A stretch of DNA of 64,000 nt from Aromatoleum anaerobium (GTDB lineage: Bacteria; Pseudomonadota; Gammaproteobacteria; Burkholderiales; Rhodocyclaceae), in NCBI RefSeq assembly GCF_012910705.2, contig NZ_WTVG02000036.1, positions 62,001-126,000 of the forward strand, given 5' to 3'. Every line of letters starts with the position of its first letter. Within the stretch, counting starts at the first letter, position 1. Under the pieces are notes generated by a model. The model was not told the DNA's origin and did no database searches. It worked only from the letters and a program-made list of their open reading frames with translations. Below are positions 1 to 7,868 of this stretch, piece by piece. The position numbers and the translations under genes were made by a program.

Positions 1-149
1 ACGATCTCGGCCGCAACGGCATTGGCGGCGTCGATGTTCAGATCGATCACCGCCACTTTCGCGCCCTCGCGGGCGTAGGCCCTCGCCACCGTGGCGCCGA
101 TGCCCTGCCCGGCGCCGGTGACGATGGCGACTCTGTCCTTCAATTGCAT
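1..149 (-). CDS. bzdZ: Short-chain dehydrogenase/reductase, N-terminal part (BzdZ)
   Basis: The first 49 residues or so of a classical SDR-family NAD(P) oxidoreductase run off the left edge of the window. The dinucleotide-binding motif TGAGQGIG appears at about residues 11-18, followed by the typical acidic end of beta-2 (VAVIDLN). The start ATG (147-149) is preceded by AAGGGGAG at good ribosome-binding distance. Position after bzdY on the same strand matches the bzdZ gene of Azoarcus bzd clusters, where an SDR-type dehydrogenase is found; its substrate cannot be told from this fragment. A strong intrinsic terminator separates it from bzdY, so it may have its own promoter. Confidence 0.75.
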   Translation of the reverse strand, partial: MQLKDRVAIVTGAGQGIGATVARAYAREGAKVAVIDLNIDAANAVAAEI

Positions 150-219
150 GTCTGCTCCCCTTGTTGCGGACGCGACTGTTCGAATTAGGTGCAGCCAGGG
201 ATTTCGCTCTCTCCCGCGC

Positions 220-268
220 GAAAAAAAACGGGGTGGGTTAAAGACGGATTACCGTCGCCCCCACCCCG
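220..268 (-). terminator. Intrinsic terminator after bzdY
   Basis: Read on the minus strand, a perfect 9-bp stem (260-268 pairing with 229-237) with a second small stem in its loop is followed by eight U residues (A run 221-228). It lies 22 nt past the bzdY stop codon and should end most transcripts of the long bzd operon before bzdZ. Confidence 0.85.
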
Positions 269-289
269 AGAAGGGAGAGACTTTTGACT

Positions 290-1420
290 CTAGGACTGCG
301 GCTTGGCCAGGACCTGCTCGGCGAAGGCGTCGTTGAACGCATGGCCTTCGGCGACGAGCTGGCGGAACTTGATGAAGTCGATGACGTCCTTGCCCGTTGC
401 CTTCTTGTTGTTGAAGGCGGTGAAGCCGAGGTACGCCTCGTGGTTCATGTTCGCGGCGAGCCAGTGGCGGTTCGGGGTCTTGAGCTGGTCCCAGAAGAAC
501 TTCTTCTTGCCGCGAATGCCTTCGATCGACTTGATCAGGCATTGCGGGAAGAGGTTCGTGAACTTCCACACCAGCGCATTGACGGCTTCGTCGAGCTTCG
601 CGAAGTCGGTCGTGCATTGCGCGATCAGTTCCTTCGCGGCCTTGGCCTTGTCGGCTGCGACGGGCTCGCCGTAGACCAGCTCGCCGTCATCGACATACGC
701 GTCGGTGCGGACCAGCGGGTTGCGGACCCATTCGCCGTCCTTTTTCAGCACCGGCACGACCTTCGTGACGAGGTTCTTCGCCTTCATCTTGTACGCGCTC
801 CACGGCTCGCACGAGACGCAGTTGTACATCGCGTCTTCCATGTTCAGCATCCACGGCAGGAAGTCGGTCGAGCCGCCGTCGGGCGCGCTGCCGTGCTTCG
901 GGCCGGCCTGACCGAACACCGCCATGTCGGAGGTGATCGTGAGGTCGGTCGCCATGCCGATTTCCTGGCCGCCGCCAACGCGCATGCCGTTCACACGGCA
1001 GATCGTCGGCTTCTTGCAGTTCAGGATGCCATCGACCATCGCGTTGAAGAGGTCCATGTACTCGCCGTACTCGTTCGGGCGCTGTGCATAGTAGGACGCG
1101 TACTCGGCGGTGTTGCCGCCGGTGCAGAACGCCTTGTCGCCGACGGCGGTGAACACGGCCGCGACGATCGTGCGGTCGGACGACGCACGCTGGAAGCCGG
1201 CGATGATCGCCTTCACCATCTCGGTGGTGTAGGAGTTGTACTGCTTCGGGTTGTTCAGAATGATCCACGCTGCGTACAGGCCGGGAACCACGTTGCCCTG
1301 CGGATCCGTCACCGGGCGCTTCTCGAACAGGACCGAGGGAGCCTCGGTGCCGAAGTGCTCTTCGCCCAGCAGGGCGTGATCCTTGATTTCGTTGTCGCGG
1401 GGCAGCCAATCGAGTGCCAT
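290..1420 (-). CDS. bzdY: 6-oxocyclohex-1-ene-1-carbonyl-CoA hydrolase (BzdY/Oah)
   Basis: A 376-residue crotonase-superfamily enzyme that hydrolytically opens the ring of 6-oxocyclohex-1-ene-1-carbonyl-CoA to give 3-hydroxypimelyl-CoA, the last alicyclic step of anaerobic benzoyl-CoA degradation. The crotonase core is visible (AFCTGG oxyanion-hole region, MRVGGGQEIGMATDL). Length matches Oah proteins and exceeds ordinary enoyl-CoA hydratases. The frame stays open far upstream, but ATG at 1418-1420 (MALDWLPRDNEIK) is the family start and follows a purine-rich AGGAGAC. It is the last gene before the terminator at 220-268. Confidence 0.93.
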   Translation of the reverse strand: MALDWLPRDNEIKDHALLGEEHFGTEAPSVLFEKRPVTDPQGNVVPGLYAAWIILNNPKQYNSYTTEMVKAIIAGFQRASSDRTIVAAVFTAVGDKAFCTGGNTAEYASYYAQRPNEYGEYMDLFNAMVDGILNCKKPTICRVNGMRVGGGQEIGMATDLTITSDMAVFGQAGPKHGSAPDGGSTDFLPWMLNMEDAMYNCVSCEPWSAYKMKAKNLVTKVVPVLKKDGEWVRNPLVRTDAYVDDGELVYGEPVAADKAKAAKELIAQCTTDFAKLDEAVNALVWKFTNLFPQCLIKSIEGIRGKKKFFWDQLKTPNRHWLAANMNHEAYLGFTAFNNKKATGKDVIDFIKFRQLVAEGHAFNDAFAEQVLAKPQS

Positions 1421-1455
1421 GAAATGTCTCCTGTTTTTACGGTGGTCAGCGTGGT

Positions 1456-2535
1456 TCAGAAATCGGGCGTCAGGATGACGCGTCGCTTGAGTTTGCCGTG
1501 GTGCGCCTCGTCGAACACGTGTTCGATCTGGCTCATCGGGCGCGTCTCGACGAACGGTCCGAGCTGGATGCGGCCGTCGAGGCACATGTCGCGCACGGCG
1601 GCATAGCGGTCCGGCGGGCAGCCCCAGGTGCCGATGATTTCGGCATCGAAGGCCATCAGCTTCGACAGCATGTAGTTCGTCTCGGCCGTGCCGTAGCCGA
1701 CGATGACGAGCTTGCCGGTGAAGGACAGCAAGGACAGCGCCAACTCCTGGCCGGGCTTGCTGCCGGTGACCTCGAAGATCTTCCAGCCGTAGTTCGACGG
1801 CAGGCCGCGCTCCTTGCAGAAGCCCTTGAAGAGCTCCTTCACTTCCTTTGCGCTCTTGTCCTTCGGGTTGATGATGAAATCGGCGCCGAAGCCCTTCATC
1901 ATCTCGAGCTTTTCTTCGTTGATGTCGATGCCGATGACGGCCTTCGCACCCATGCCTTTCGCAGTCTGCACCATGAAGCTGCCGACGCCGCCGGCGGCAC
2001 CGACGACGATCACGAGGTCGTCCTTCTTCAGGTCCGCACGCACGGCAGCCTGGTAGGGCGTCGTCACCGCGTCGGCGACCACCGCGAGATGCTCGAGCGG
2101 CGTGTCGCCGCGGTTCTCGACCACGCACAGGTACTTCGACTGCGCGACGATGTGGCTCGAATAGCCGCCATAGATGCCCATCGAGTTGCCCGGCATCTTC
2201 TGCGCGAGGCAGCGGTTGCCGCGACCCGTCTTGCACAGCTCGCATTCACCGCACGGGATCACCGCCGGAACGATGACTTCCTTGCCGATCATCGACGCCT
2301 CGCCGCCGATGACGACGCCGGAGATTTCGTGGCCGAGCGACAGCGGCGGCTTCTGCACCGTCGGCACGCCCATGTAGAAATACGACAGGTCGGTGTGGCA
2401 CACGCCACAGCCGGCGATCTTCACGACGACGTCGCCCGCTCCGAGTTCGGGCATCGGCACGCGCGTCTTTTGCAGCTTGCCCGGCTCGGTCATCTGCCAG
2501 GTATCGATGAATTGCGGAATCACGCTTGTCTCCAT
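1456..2535 (-). CDS. bzdX: 6-hydroxycyclohex-1-ene-1-carbonyl-CoA dehydrogenase (BzdX/Had)
   Basis: A 359-residue medium-chain zinc alcohol dehydrogenase that oxidises 6-hydroxycyclohex-1-ene-1-carbonyl-CoA to the 6-oxo compound with NAD. Visible hallmarks are the catalytic zinc region GCGVCHTDL, GHEISG, the structural zinc cysteine cluster (CGECELCKTGRGNRC) and the Rossmann motif GAAGGVGSF. The start ATG at 2533-2535 (METSVIPQF) was chosen because the family starts here, although the frame is open further upstream. It lies between bzdW and bzdY, so the three beta-oxidation-like steps are consecutive in the operon. Confidence 0.93.
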   Translation of the reverse strand: METSVIPQFIDTWQMTEPGKLQKTRVPMPELGAGDVVVKIAGCGVCHTDLSYFYMGVPTVQKPPLSLGHEISGVVIGGEASMIGKEVIVPAVIPCGECELCKTGRGNRCLAQKMPGNSMGIYGGYSSHIVAQSKYLCVVENRGDTPLEHLAVVADAVTTPYQAAVRADLKKDDLVIVVGAAGGVGSFMVQTAKGMGAKAVIGIDINEEKLEMMKGFGADFIINPKDKSAKEVKELFKGFCKERGLPSNYGWKIFEVTGSKPGQELALSLLSFTGKLVIVGYGTAETNYMLSKLMAFDAEIIGTWGCPPDRYAAVRDMCLDGRIQLGPFVETRPMSQIEHVFDEAHHGKLKRRVILTPDF

Positions 2536-2566
2536 TAGATCAGTGTCGTTCGATCGATCGCAGCGG

Positions 2567-3346
2567 TCAGCGGTCACGCCACACCGGCTTGCGCTTTTCG
2601 AGGAAAGCGGCAAGGCCTTCTTTCGCATCCTCGGTCACCATCAGTTCGTTCAGATAGATGTTCTCGGCGACATCGAGCGCCTGCCCGAACGGCTTGCCGC
2701 TGGTCGCGCGGATCGTCTTGCGCGTGCTCACCAGCGCGGCGCGCGACAGCGCGAGATACGGCGCGACGAAAGCCTGCACGTCGGCGGCGAAAGTTTCCTT
2801 CGCGAAGACGCGATTCACGAGTCCGATCGCACGGGCTTCCTCGGCCGCGATGTTCTCGCCGCCGAGCAGCAGTTCCATCGCCCGCGCCGGCGGCACCAAG
2901 CGCGGCAGCAGCACCGCCGCGATCGGCGGGAACACCGCGAGCTTGATTTCGGGCTGGCCGAACTTGGCATTCGCCGCGGCGACGATCATGTCGCACGCGA
3001 TCGCCACTTCCATGCCGCCACCGAGCGCCGCGCCATTGACTGCCGCGAGCGTCGGCACGGGCAGCTCCTGCAGGCGGCGGAAAATGCCGTGGAACACTTC
3101 GATCATGCGGTCGACCTTGTCCGGCGTGTGGTCCGCGACCTCGACACCGGCCGAGAACGCCTTTTCACCGGCGCCGGTGATCATCAGCAGCTTGACGTCG
3201 CTCGCCGCGAGGCACTGGTCGAGCGCGACGTTGACCTCTTCCATCGTCGGAATGTCGAGGACGTTGAACGGCGGCCGGTTGATCGTCAGCGTCGCCAGGC
3301 CATTGGCGACGCCGTAGGTGATGAACTTGAATTGCGCTTGCGTCAT
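2567..3346 (-). CDS. bzdW: Cyclohexa-1,5-diene-1-carbonyl-CoA hydratase (BzdW/Dch)
   Basis: A 259-residue enoyl-CoA hydratase-family protein that adds water to cyclohexa-1,5-diene-1-carbonyl-CoA, the product of benzoyl-CoA reductase. Crotonase features are AFSAGVEV and NGAALGGGMEVAIACDM. The start ATG (3344-3346, MTQAQFKF) follows GGGAGAC. The open frame extends upstream through a stretch of 7-nt tandem repeats that is probably untranslated leader. Assignment as the dienoyl-CoA hydratase rather than a generic one rests on its place between bzdV and bzdX. Confidence 0.92.
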   Translation of the reverse strand: MTQAQFKFITYGVANGLATLTINRPPFNVLDIPTMEEVNVALDQCLAASDVKLLMITGAGEKAFSAGVEVADHTPDKVDRMIEVFHGIFRRLQELPVPTLAAVNGAALGGGMEVAIACDMIVAAANAKFGQPEIKLAVFPPIAAVLLPRLVPPARAMELLLGGENIAAEEARAIGLVNRVFAKETFAADVQAFVAPYLALSRAALVSTRKTIRATSGKPFGQALDVAENIYLNELMVTEDAKEGLAAFLEKRKPVWRDR

Positions 3347-3350
3347 GTTG

Positions 3351-3378
3351 TCTCCCGTTTCCCGTTTCCCGTTTCCCG
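3351..3378. repeat. Four 7-nt tandem repeats (TTTCCCG) upstream of bzdW
   Basis: Three perfect copies of TTTCCCG (3358-3364, 3365-3371, 3372-3378) and one imperfect copy (3351-3357, TCTCCCG). On the coding (minus) strand the units read CGGGAAA, and the imperfect one supplies the GGGAGA ribosome-binding site of bzdW, 5 nt before its ATG. Confidence 0.8.
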
Positions 3379-3399
3379 GGACGTGCGGTTGGATCGTGT

Positions 3400-3591
3400 T
3401 CAGTTTTCGTTCTTTATCTGCAGGCGGTACGGGCACACGGCGTCGCAGTCCGCACAGCACACTTCGCCGTCACAGCTGATGTGCCACAAGTCGGCGCCGC
3501 AATTCGTGCAGCGGCGTTTGGCCTCCGCCGAGATCGTCGGGCGGAGTTCCTCCGCCGACCAGAAATCGATGACTTGTCCCACGTCGGCCAC
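3400..3591 (-). CDS. Small cysteine-rich protein, possible zinc or iron-sulfur ribbon
   Basis: A 63-residue protein with seven cysteines (28, 31, 40, 45, 46, 49, 53) arranged as CxxC ... CxxxxCCxxC ... C, suggesting a bound metal. It starts with GTG (3589-3591) only 3 nt after the bzdV stop, with GAGGA overlapping that stop, so translation is probably coupled to bzdV. I do not recognise a family, and it is not among the bzd genes I know by name. A role as a small electron carrier or zinc-stabilised partner of BzdV is conceivable but unproven. Confidence 0.6.
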   Translation of the reverse strand: MADVGQVIDFWSAEELRPTISAEAKRRCTNCGADLWHISCDGEVCCADCDAVCPYRLQIKNEN

Positions 3592-3594
3592 TCC

Positions 3595-6144
3595 TCAGAA
3601 CAGATCGTCGAGTTCGTCCGAGCCACCGCCGGGCATCTTGCCGTACTGCTGCAGGTAAGCCTGGATCATCTGGCTTTCGCGCGACGTGAACATCGCCGCT
3701 TCCTCGAACACGAAGTTCGTCGCGTCGCTGCCGCGTTCGAGCTGCTCGGTGAGGCCTTCGCGCAGGTTCTCGACGCCCTTGATCATCAGCACGTTCTTGT
3801 CGCCGTCGAGGAGCTGGAACACGCCGGCTTCGGTCGGCACTGCGGCAATCGCGGCGGCGTCGAAGGTCAGGGACGATTCCGGCGGCAGCACCGCTTCGGC
3901 GATCTTCGGCGCAAGGTTGCACTTGAAGCAGCGGGCGGCCTCCAGACGGGCGGTCGCATCGTCGAAGCCGAGCTCGACTTCGTCCCAGCCCGTGCGCTGT
4001 TCCGGCGCGAGCATGATCGGGTGGAACTTGCGCGTCGTGTTGAAGCCGTCCTTGCGACCGATGCGCGGGTTGGTTTCCCAGCCGTCGCGCAGCAGCACTT
4101 CGGAGATGTCGCCGTCGCCGCCGAGCGCCTTGTCCATCGCCGAGGCCGCGACCCGGCCTTGCGCGACCGACTCGATCAGCGTCGAGGGTCCGAGCACGCA
4201 GTCGCCGCCGGCATAGACCTTGGGCCGGCTCGTCAGCATCGAATCCTCGCGCACCGTGATGCGGCCCTTGCGGTCGGTCTCGACGCCGAAGCCTTCGAAG
4301 CGGTTCGGGAACTGGCCGATCGCCCCGATCACGAGATCGACGCCTTCGACGATTTCCTCGCCGGTCTCGACCGGGCGACGGCGACCGGAAGCGTCCGCTT
4401 CGCCCAGCGCCATCTTCGCGTACGTGATCTGCAGTCGGAAACCGTTGGTGCCCGGCTCGATCTTCTTCGGCGCGAGCAGGTAGCGGATATTCACGCCTTC
4501 CTCGACGCAGCCTTCGAACTCTTCGAGGCGCGCCGGCATTTCCTCGCGGGTGCGGCGATACACCATGTCGACTTCGGCACCGAAGCGTCGCGAGCTGCGG
4601 GCGTTGTCGGTCGCGACGTTGCCGCCGCCGATAACCGCGACCTTCTTGCCGGTCTGGATGCCCTCGGGCGTATTCACGAGGCCCATCGTCACCGCTTTCA
4701 GGTAAGTCGGACTGTCGACTACGCCCGGCAGGTCGTCGCCGGGGATGCCCAGCCTGTCGCCGCCCTGCGCGCCGATGCCGACGAACACCGCCCCATAGCC
4801 GTCATTGAAAAGTTCATCGACGTTCTCGACTTTCGCGCCGTAGCGGAACTCGACGCCGAGCGCCGCGACCTCGCTGACTTCGTCGTCGATGACTTCGGCC
4901 GGCACGCGGTACGACGGGATGCCGTAGCGCGCCATGCCGCCAGCGGCCGGCTGGGCGTCGAAAATCGTGACCGCGTGGCCCTGCTTCGCGAGGTAGTACG
5001 CGACGGTCAGGCCTGCCGGCCCGGCGCCGATGACGCCGGCCTTCTTGCCGGTCGCGGGAAGCTTCTTGGCGAATTCGCGCCAGATGCCGGTGTCGTTGTC
5101 CGCGGCGATGCGCTTGAGGTTGCGGATCGACAGCGGGTCGTCGAGGTCCTTGCGGCGGCAGGCCGATTCGCACATCGCGAAACAGGCGCGGCCGAGGATG
5201 CCCGGGAACGGGAGCTTTTCGCGCACCACCGCGATCGCCTCGCCATACTTGCCTTCGGCGGCGAGCTGCACGTAGCGCGGCACGTCGATGCCGGCCGGGC
5301 ACGCGGACTTGCACGGCACCATCGATTCCTCGCGGTGGGCGGGGTCGAGCGTGCGGTCTATCAGCGCGCCGGTCGGACATACGGTCACGCAGGCCTGGCA
5401 GAACGTGCAGCCGGATTCGATCAGCGTCGGCGCGATCGTGCCGACATAGGTGCGCTTGCCTTGCGGCGTGTCGACTTCCTTGACTTCCAGGCAGCCCACG
5501 CCGCGCACGTCGTTACAGGCGACGAGGCAGCGGCGGCAGTCGATACAGAGGTTGTAGTCGCGGTCGAAGAACGGCTCGTTCTTGATGATCGGCAGCTGCG
5601 CCGGCTTGTACGGCGGGGTGCTGTTCGGGATGCCGATGAAGTCGGACACCTTGCGCAGCTCGCAGCTCGAGAAGATCGAGCAGCAGCGCGTCTCCTGCGG
5701 ATTGCCGTACGAGCACTGCGAGCGCGAACAGCCTTCGCGCTGCGGACAGGTGAGGCAGACGTGAGGATGGGGACCGAGGATCTTCGCGAGGCTCGCCTGG
5801 CGCGATTCCTGGATCGCGGGCGACTGGGTCTTGACGACGAGGCCGGCCTTGACCGGCATCGAACAGGCCTTGCGCAGCCCCTCTTCGCCTTCGACCTCGA
5901 CCATGCACAGGTTGCAGCCGCCGTCTCCCGCGCCGCGCTGGCCGGCCGGCGGCAGATCGGGATGCGCGCACAGCGCCGGAATGTAGAGGCCCGCCGCCGT
6001 CGCGGCATTGAGGATCGACGCGCCGGCGGGCGCTTCGATGTCGACGCCGTCGATGCTGAACTGCACCGGGGCGCCGAACTCCGGCATATCGACCGGCCGG
6101 CTGGCCTTCCACCACCTGATCTCGGATGTCTGTACGGCTTCCAT
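3595..6144 (-). CDS. bzdV: BzdV: iron-sulfur flavoprotein, putative NAD(P)H:ferredoxin oxidoreductase
   Basis: An 849-residue redox fusion. The N-terminus is a NuoG/HoxU-like module with a [2Fe-2S] plant-type domain (C59, C77, C80, C94), a cysteine-rich linker (about 128-170) and two [4Fe-4S] motifs (CIDCRRCLVAC, CTFCQACVTVCP). The C-terminus resembles the small subunit of glutamate synthase, with an FAD site (GAGPAGL), an NAD(P) site (GGGNVATDNA) and the second FAD motif YAGGDC. This layout suits electron transfer between NAD(P)H and the low-potential ferredoxin BzdM used by benzoyl-CoA reductase. The direction and any electron bifurcation are inference. Start ATG 6142-6144 follows GAGAGAG. 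Confidence 0.85.
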   Translation of the reverse strand: MEAVQTSEIRWWKASRPVDMPEFGAPVQFSIDGVDIEAPAGASILNAATAAGLYIPALCAHPDLPPAGQRGAGDGGCNLCMVEVEGEEGLRKACSMPVKAGLVVKTQSPAIQESRQASLAKILGPHPHVCLTCPQREGCSRSQCSYGNPQETRCCSIFSSCELRKVSDFIGIPNSTPPYKPAQLPIIKNEPFFDRDYNLCIDCRRCLVACNDVRGVGCLEVKEVDTPQGKRTYVGTIAPTLIESGCTFCQACVTVCPTGALIDRTLDPAHREESMVPCKSACPAGIDVPRYVQLAAEGKYGEAIAVVREKLPFPGILGRACFAMCESACRRKDLDDPLSIRNLKRIAADNDTGIWREFAKKLPATGKKAGVIGAGPAGLTVAYYLAKQGHAVTIFDAQPAAGGMARYGIPSYRVPAEVIDDEVSEVAALGVEFRYGAKVENVDELFNDGYGAVFVGIGAQGGDRLGIPGDDLPGVVDSPTYLKAVTMGLVNTPEGIQTGKKVAVIGGGNVATDNARSSRRFGAEVDMVYRRTREEMPARLEEFEGCVEEGVNIRYLLAPKKIEPGTNGFRLQITYAKMALGEADASGRRRPVETGEEIVEGVDLVIGAIGQFPNRFEGFGVETDRKGRITVREDSMLTSRPKVYAGGDCVLGPSTLIESVAQGRVAASAMDKALGGDGDISEVLLRDGWETNPRIGRKDGFNTTRKFHPIMLAPEQRTGWDEVELGFDDATARLEAARCFKCNLAPKIAEAVLPPESSLTFDAAAIAAVPTEAGVFQLLDGDKNVLMIKGVENLREGLTEQLERGSDATNFVFEEAAMFTSRESQMIQAYLQQYGKMPGGGSDELDDLF

Positions 6145-6178
6145 GTCTCTCTCGTCCTATCTTGTTCCGGCGCTCATC

Positions 6179-6280
6179 GTAGGGCGGAAAAGCGCAGCGC
6201 CTTCCGCCACCCGGCACACTTTTCTCATCGCGGCGGCGCAGTGGCCAAATGAGCCCCGCTTCGCGGCTCATCCGCCCTAC
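6179..6280. repeat. REP/MITE-like palindromic element between bzdU and bzdV
   Basis: A 102-bp unit bounded by a perfect 10-bp inverted repeat (GTAGGGCGGA 6179-6188, TCCGCCCTAC 6271-6280) and containing two internal hairpins (about 6184-6209 and 6251-6270). It resembles short dispersed REP or MITE-like elements; no open frame is present. It occupies much of the only wide gap (6145-6357) in the bzd operon. Confidence 0.65.
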
Positions 6281-6357
6281 AGAGGCTACAAAAGCTGCAT
6301 TCGTTTTCCGCGGTCGCGTCGCGGCCGTCCGCGCCGCTTCTCGCCCGCGATGTATCC

Positions 6358-6996
6358 CTACGCCGCGAGCGCCGCCTGGGCGAAACCGGGGAAGTACCCT
6401 CCCCGGCACGCTCCGGCGCGCACCGCCGCGATGAAACTCTTCATGTCGGTCACCGGCTGCAGGAACTGCGTCGCGCAGCGGCCGACCGCTTCGGTCTTGT
6501 GGCAATCGCTGCCGCCGAGCGACGGCAGAGCCATGTGTCGCGCGGCAGAGATCGCCAGTTCGTTGTCGCTCTCGCGGTTGCCGCCGTTGTGCGTCTCGAC
6601 CGCTGCAAGCCCCGTCAGGTCAAGCACGCTTTCGAGCAGGCACGCCCCGACTTCGCGGAACGGATGCGCCGGCACGCAGATGCCACCGATTCCGTTGATG
6701 CGTTCCACGACTTCGGCCAGCGGGAGGTAGTTGTCCCGCCCCCAGATGTTCCAGCCGTCGTCCTCGACCCCGTAGGCCAGCATGTGGCCCCGGTCCGTCG
6801 CAATCTCGACGCCGCGCAGAACCAGCATCCCCTCGTCGCGACCGACCTGTTCGACCGGCTCCGACGCCTCGTACGAGTAATGCTCGGTGATGCAAACCGC
6901 ATCAAGCCCGAGTTCACGGGCACGCCGGATCAGGTTCACCGGCTCCAGCCAGTTGTCGTACGAGTACTTGGTGTGGCAATGGCAATCGATCCACAT
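6358..6996 (-). CDS. bzdU: PHP-domain metal-dependent phosphoesterase-like protein (BzdU)
   Basis: A 212-residue PHP-family protein. The metal-binding start DCHCHTKYSYDN (H5, H7), ITEHY at about residues 42-46, and GSDCHKTEAVGR near the C-terminus are the usual PHP ligand motifs. These proteins hydrolyse phosphoesters or related bonds using several metal ions. The substrate and role in benzoate degradation are unknown; by position it corresponds to bzdU. It could be a hydrolase acting on a side product, but nothing in the sequence decides this. Confidence 0.8.
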   Translation of the reverse strand: MWIDCHCHTKYSYDNWLEPVNLIRRARELGLDAVCITEHYSYEASEPVEQVGRDEGMLVLRGVEIATDRGHMLAYGVEDDGWNIWGRDNYLPLAEVVERINGIGGICVPAHPFREVGACLLESVLDLTGLAAVETHNGGNRESDNELAISAARHMALPSLGGSDCHKTEAVGRCATQFLQPVTDMKSFIAAVRAGACRGGYFPGFAQAALAA

Positions 6997-7024
6997 GGGG
7001 ATGGGCTCCGCGCGTGGGTGTTTC

Positions 7025-7477
7025 TCAGACCACGGTGTATTCGAGGTTGATGCGCTTGGACGGCGCGAACTTCTGCCGCGAGAAGAATTTCTCGAGCGCG
7101 AAATCGTCCCAGTTCACCAGCGTGTAGACCTTGCTCACGCCGCCCGCCTTCATGTTCATCATGAACTGGTCGAGCAGTTCGCTCGCGACGCCATGGTTCT
7201 GGAAGCGCGGGTCGACGCCGATCGTGTCGATCGTCGCGGTGCTTTCCGGAATCCCGAATTCGCCGAAATAGATGTCGCCCATGACGAAGCCGGCCAGTTT
7301 GCCGTCAATCTCACAGACCAGCGATGCATTGATGTTGTGCTTCGGGTTCAGGATTGTTTCGATCTTGCGCTCGTAGTAATCGCGACGATTCTGCTTGGAA
7401 GCGGCAGCATCGATTTCGACGATCGCATTCAGGTCGTCCTTGTTCAGCAACCGCATTACGCGCTTCTGTTCGGCCAT
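7025..7477 (-). CDS. bzdT: GNAT-family N-acetyltransferase (BzdT)
   Basis: A 150-residue GNAT protein. The acetyl-CoA binding signature is seen in the central strand and helix (IDTIGVDPRFQNHGVASELL), and the preceding strand FVMGDI fits beta-4. Start ATG 7475-7477 (MAEQKRVM) was preferred over the one 6 nt upstream because GGAGGAG lies 6 nt before it. It corresponds by position to bzdT. Possible targets include a CoA-derived metabolite or a protein lysine, for example regulation of an acyl-CoA ligase; this is inference. Confidence 0.8.
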   Translation of the reverse strand: MAEQKRVMRLLNKDDLNAIVEIDAAASKQNRRDYYERKIETILNPKHNINASLVCEIDGKLAGFVMGDIYFGEFGIPESTATIDTIGVDPRFQNHGVASELLDQFMMNMKAGGVSKVYTLVNWDDFALEKFFSRQKFAPSKRINLEYTVV

Positions 7478-7531
7478 TTGCACTCCTCCTTGGATATCGC
7501 GGCTTCGCGCTGGACGCGCGTCGCACGCCGT

Positions 7532-7858
7532 TCAGAACAACTCGTCATCCTTTTGCGGCACAGCCGCGCGGCGCGTGTACACCGTGCCGATGATCTTGCC
7601 CATTTCCTGGTCGGCGTCGAGGCAGGTGTTGCAGCCGTCGCCTTCGCTCTTGTAAGTCTCGACGTGCACCTCGAAACCCATGCCGCGATAAGCCTCGGCG
7701 ATCTCCGACAACCGTGGTTCGCCGATCGTCGTCAGTCGCTTCCAACCCTGGCGCAACAGACGGTCTTCGATCTCCTCTTCTTCATTCGCCGAAGCAAGCT
7801 TGATCGGGATCATCTTCTTCACGTTCACCGCAGAACCCTCCGTCGTCACGCCTTTCAT
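7532..7858 (-). CDS. bzdS: Conserved protein of unknown function in the benzoyl-CoA cluster (BzdS)
   Basis: About 108 residues from ATG 7856-7858, with start choice uncertain because the frame is open upstream into bzdM. It is charged and small, with a central EEEEIEDRLLRQGW segment and a pair of cysteines in GDGCNTCLDAD that could bind metal or form a disulfide. No signal peptide or membrane segment is visible. Its place right after the ferredoxin gene matches bzdS. I do not recognise a domain with confidence; an accessory role in reductase electron supply is possible. Confidence 0.7.
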   Translation of the reverse strand: MKGVTTEGSAVNVKKMIPIKLASANEEEEIEDRLLRQGWKRLTTIGEPRLSEIAEAYRGMGFEVHVETYKSEGDGCNTCLDADQEMGKIIGTVYTRRAAVPQKDDELF

Positions 7859-7868
7859 CTCGTCCGGC

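Noticed and set aside
290-2245. A 651-residue minus-strand frame that would fuse part of the bzdX region to bzdY
   Set aside because: Only the last 376 codons are the real bzdY; the upstream part is an out-of-frame reading of bzdX.
3481-6252. A 923-residue open frame on the plus strand opposite bzdV
   Set aside because: It mirrors the codon structure of bzdV in a GC-rich genome, has low-complexity Arg/Ala/Asp composition and no domain.
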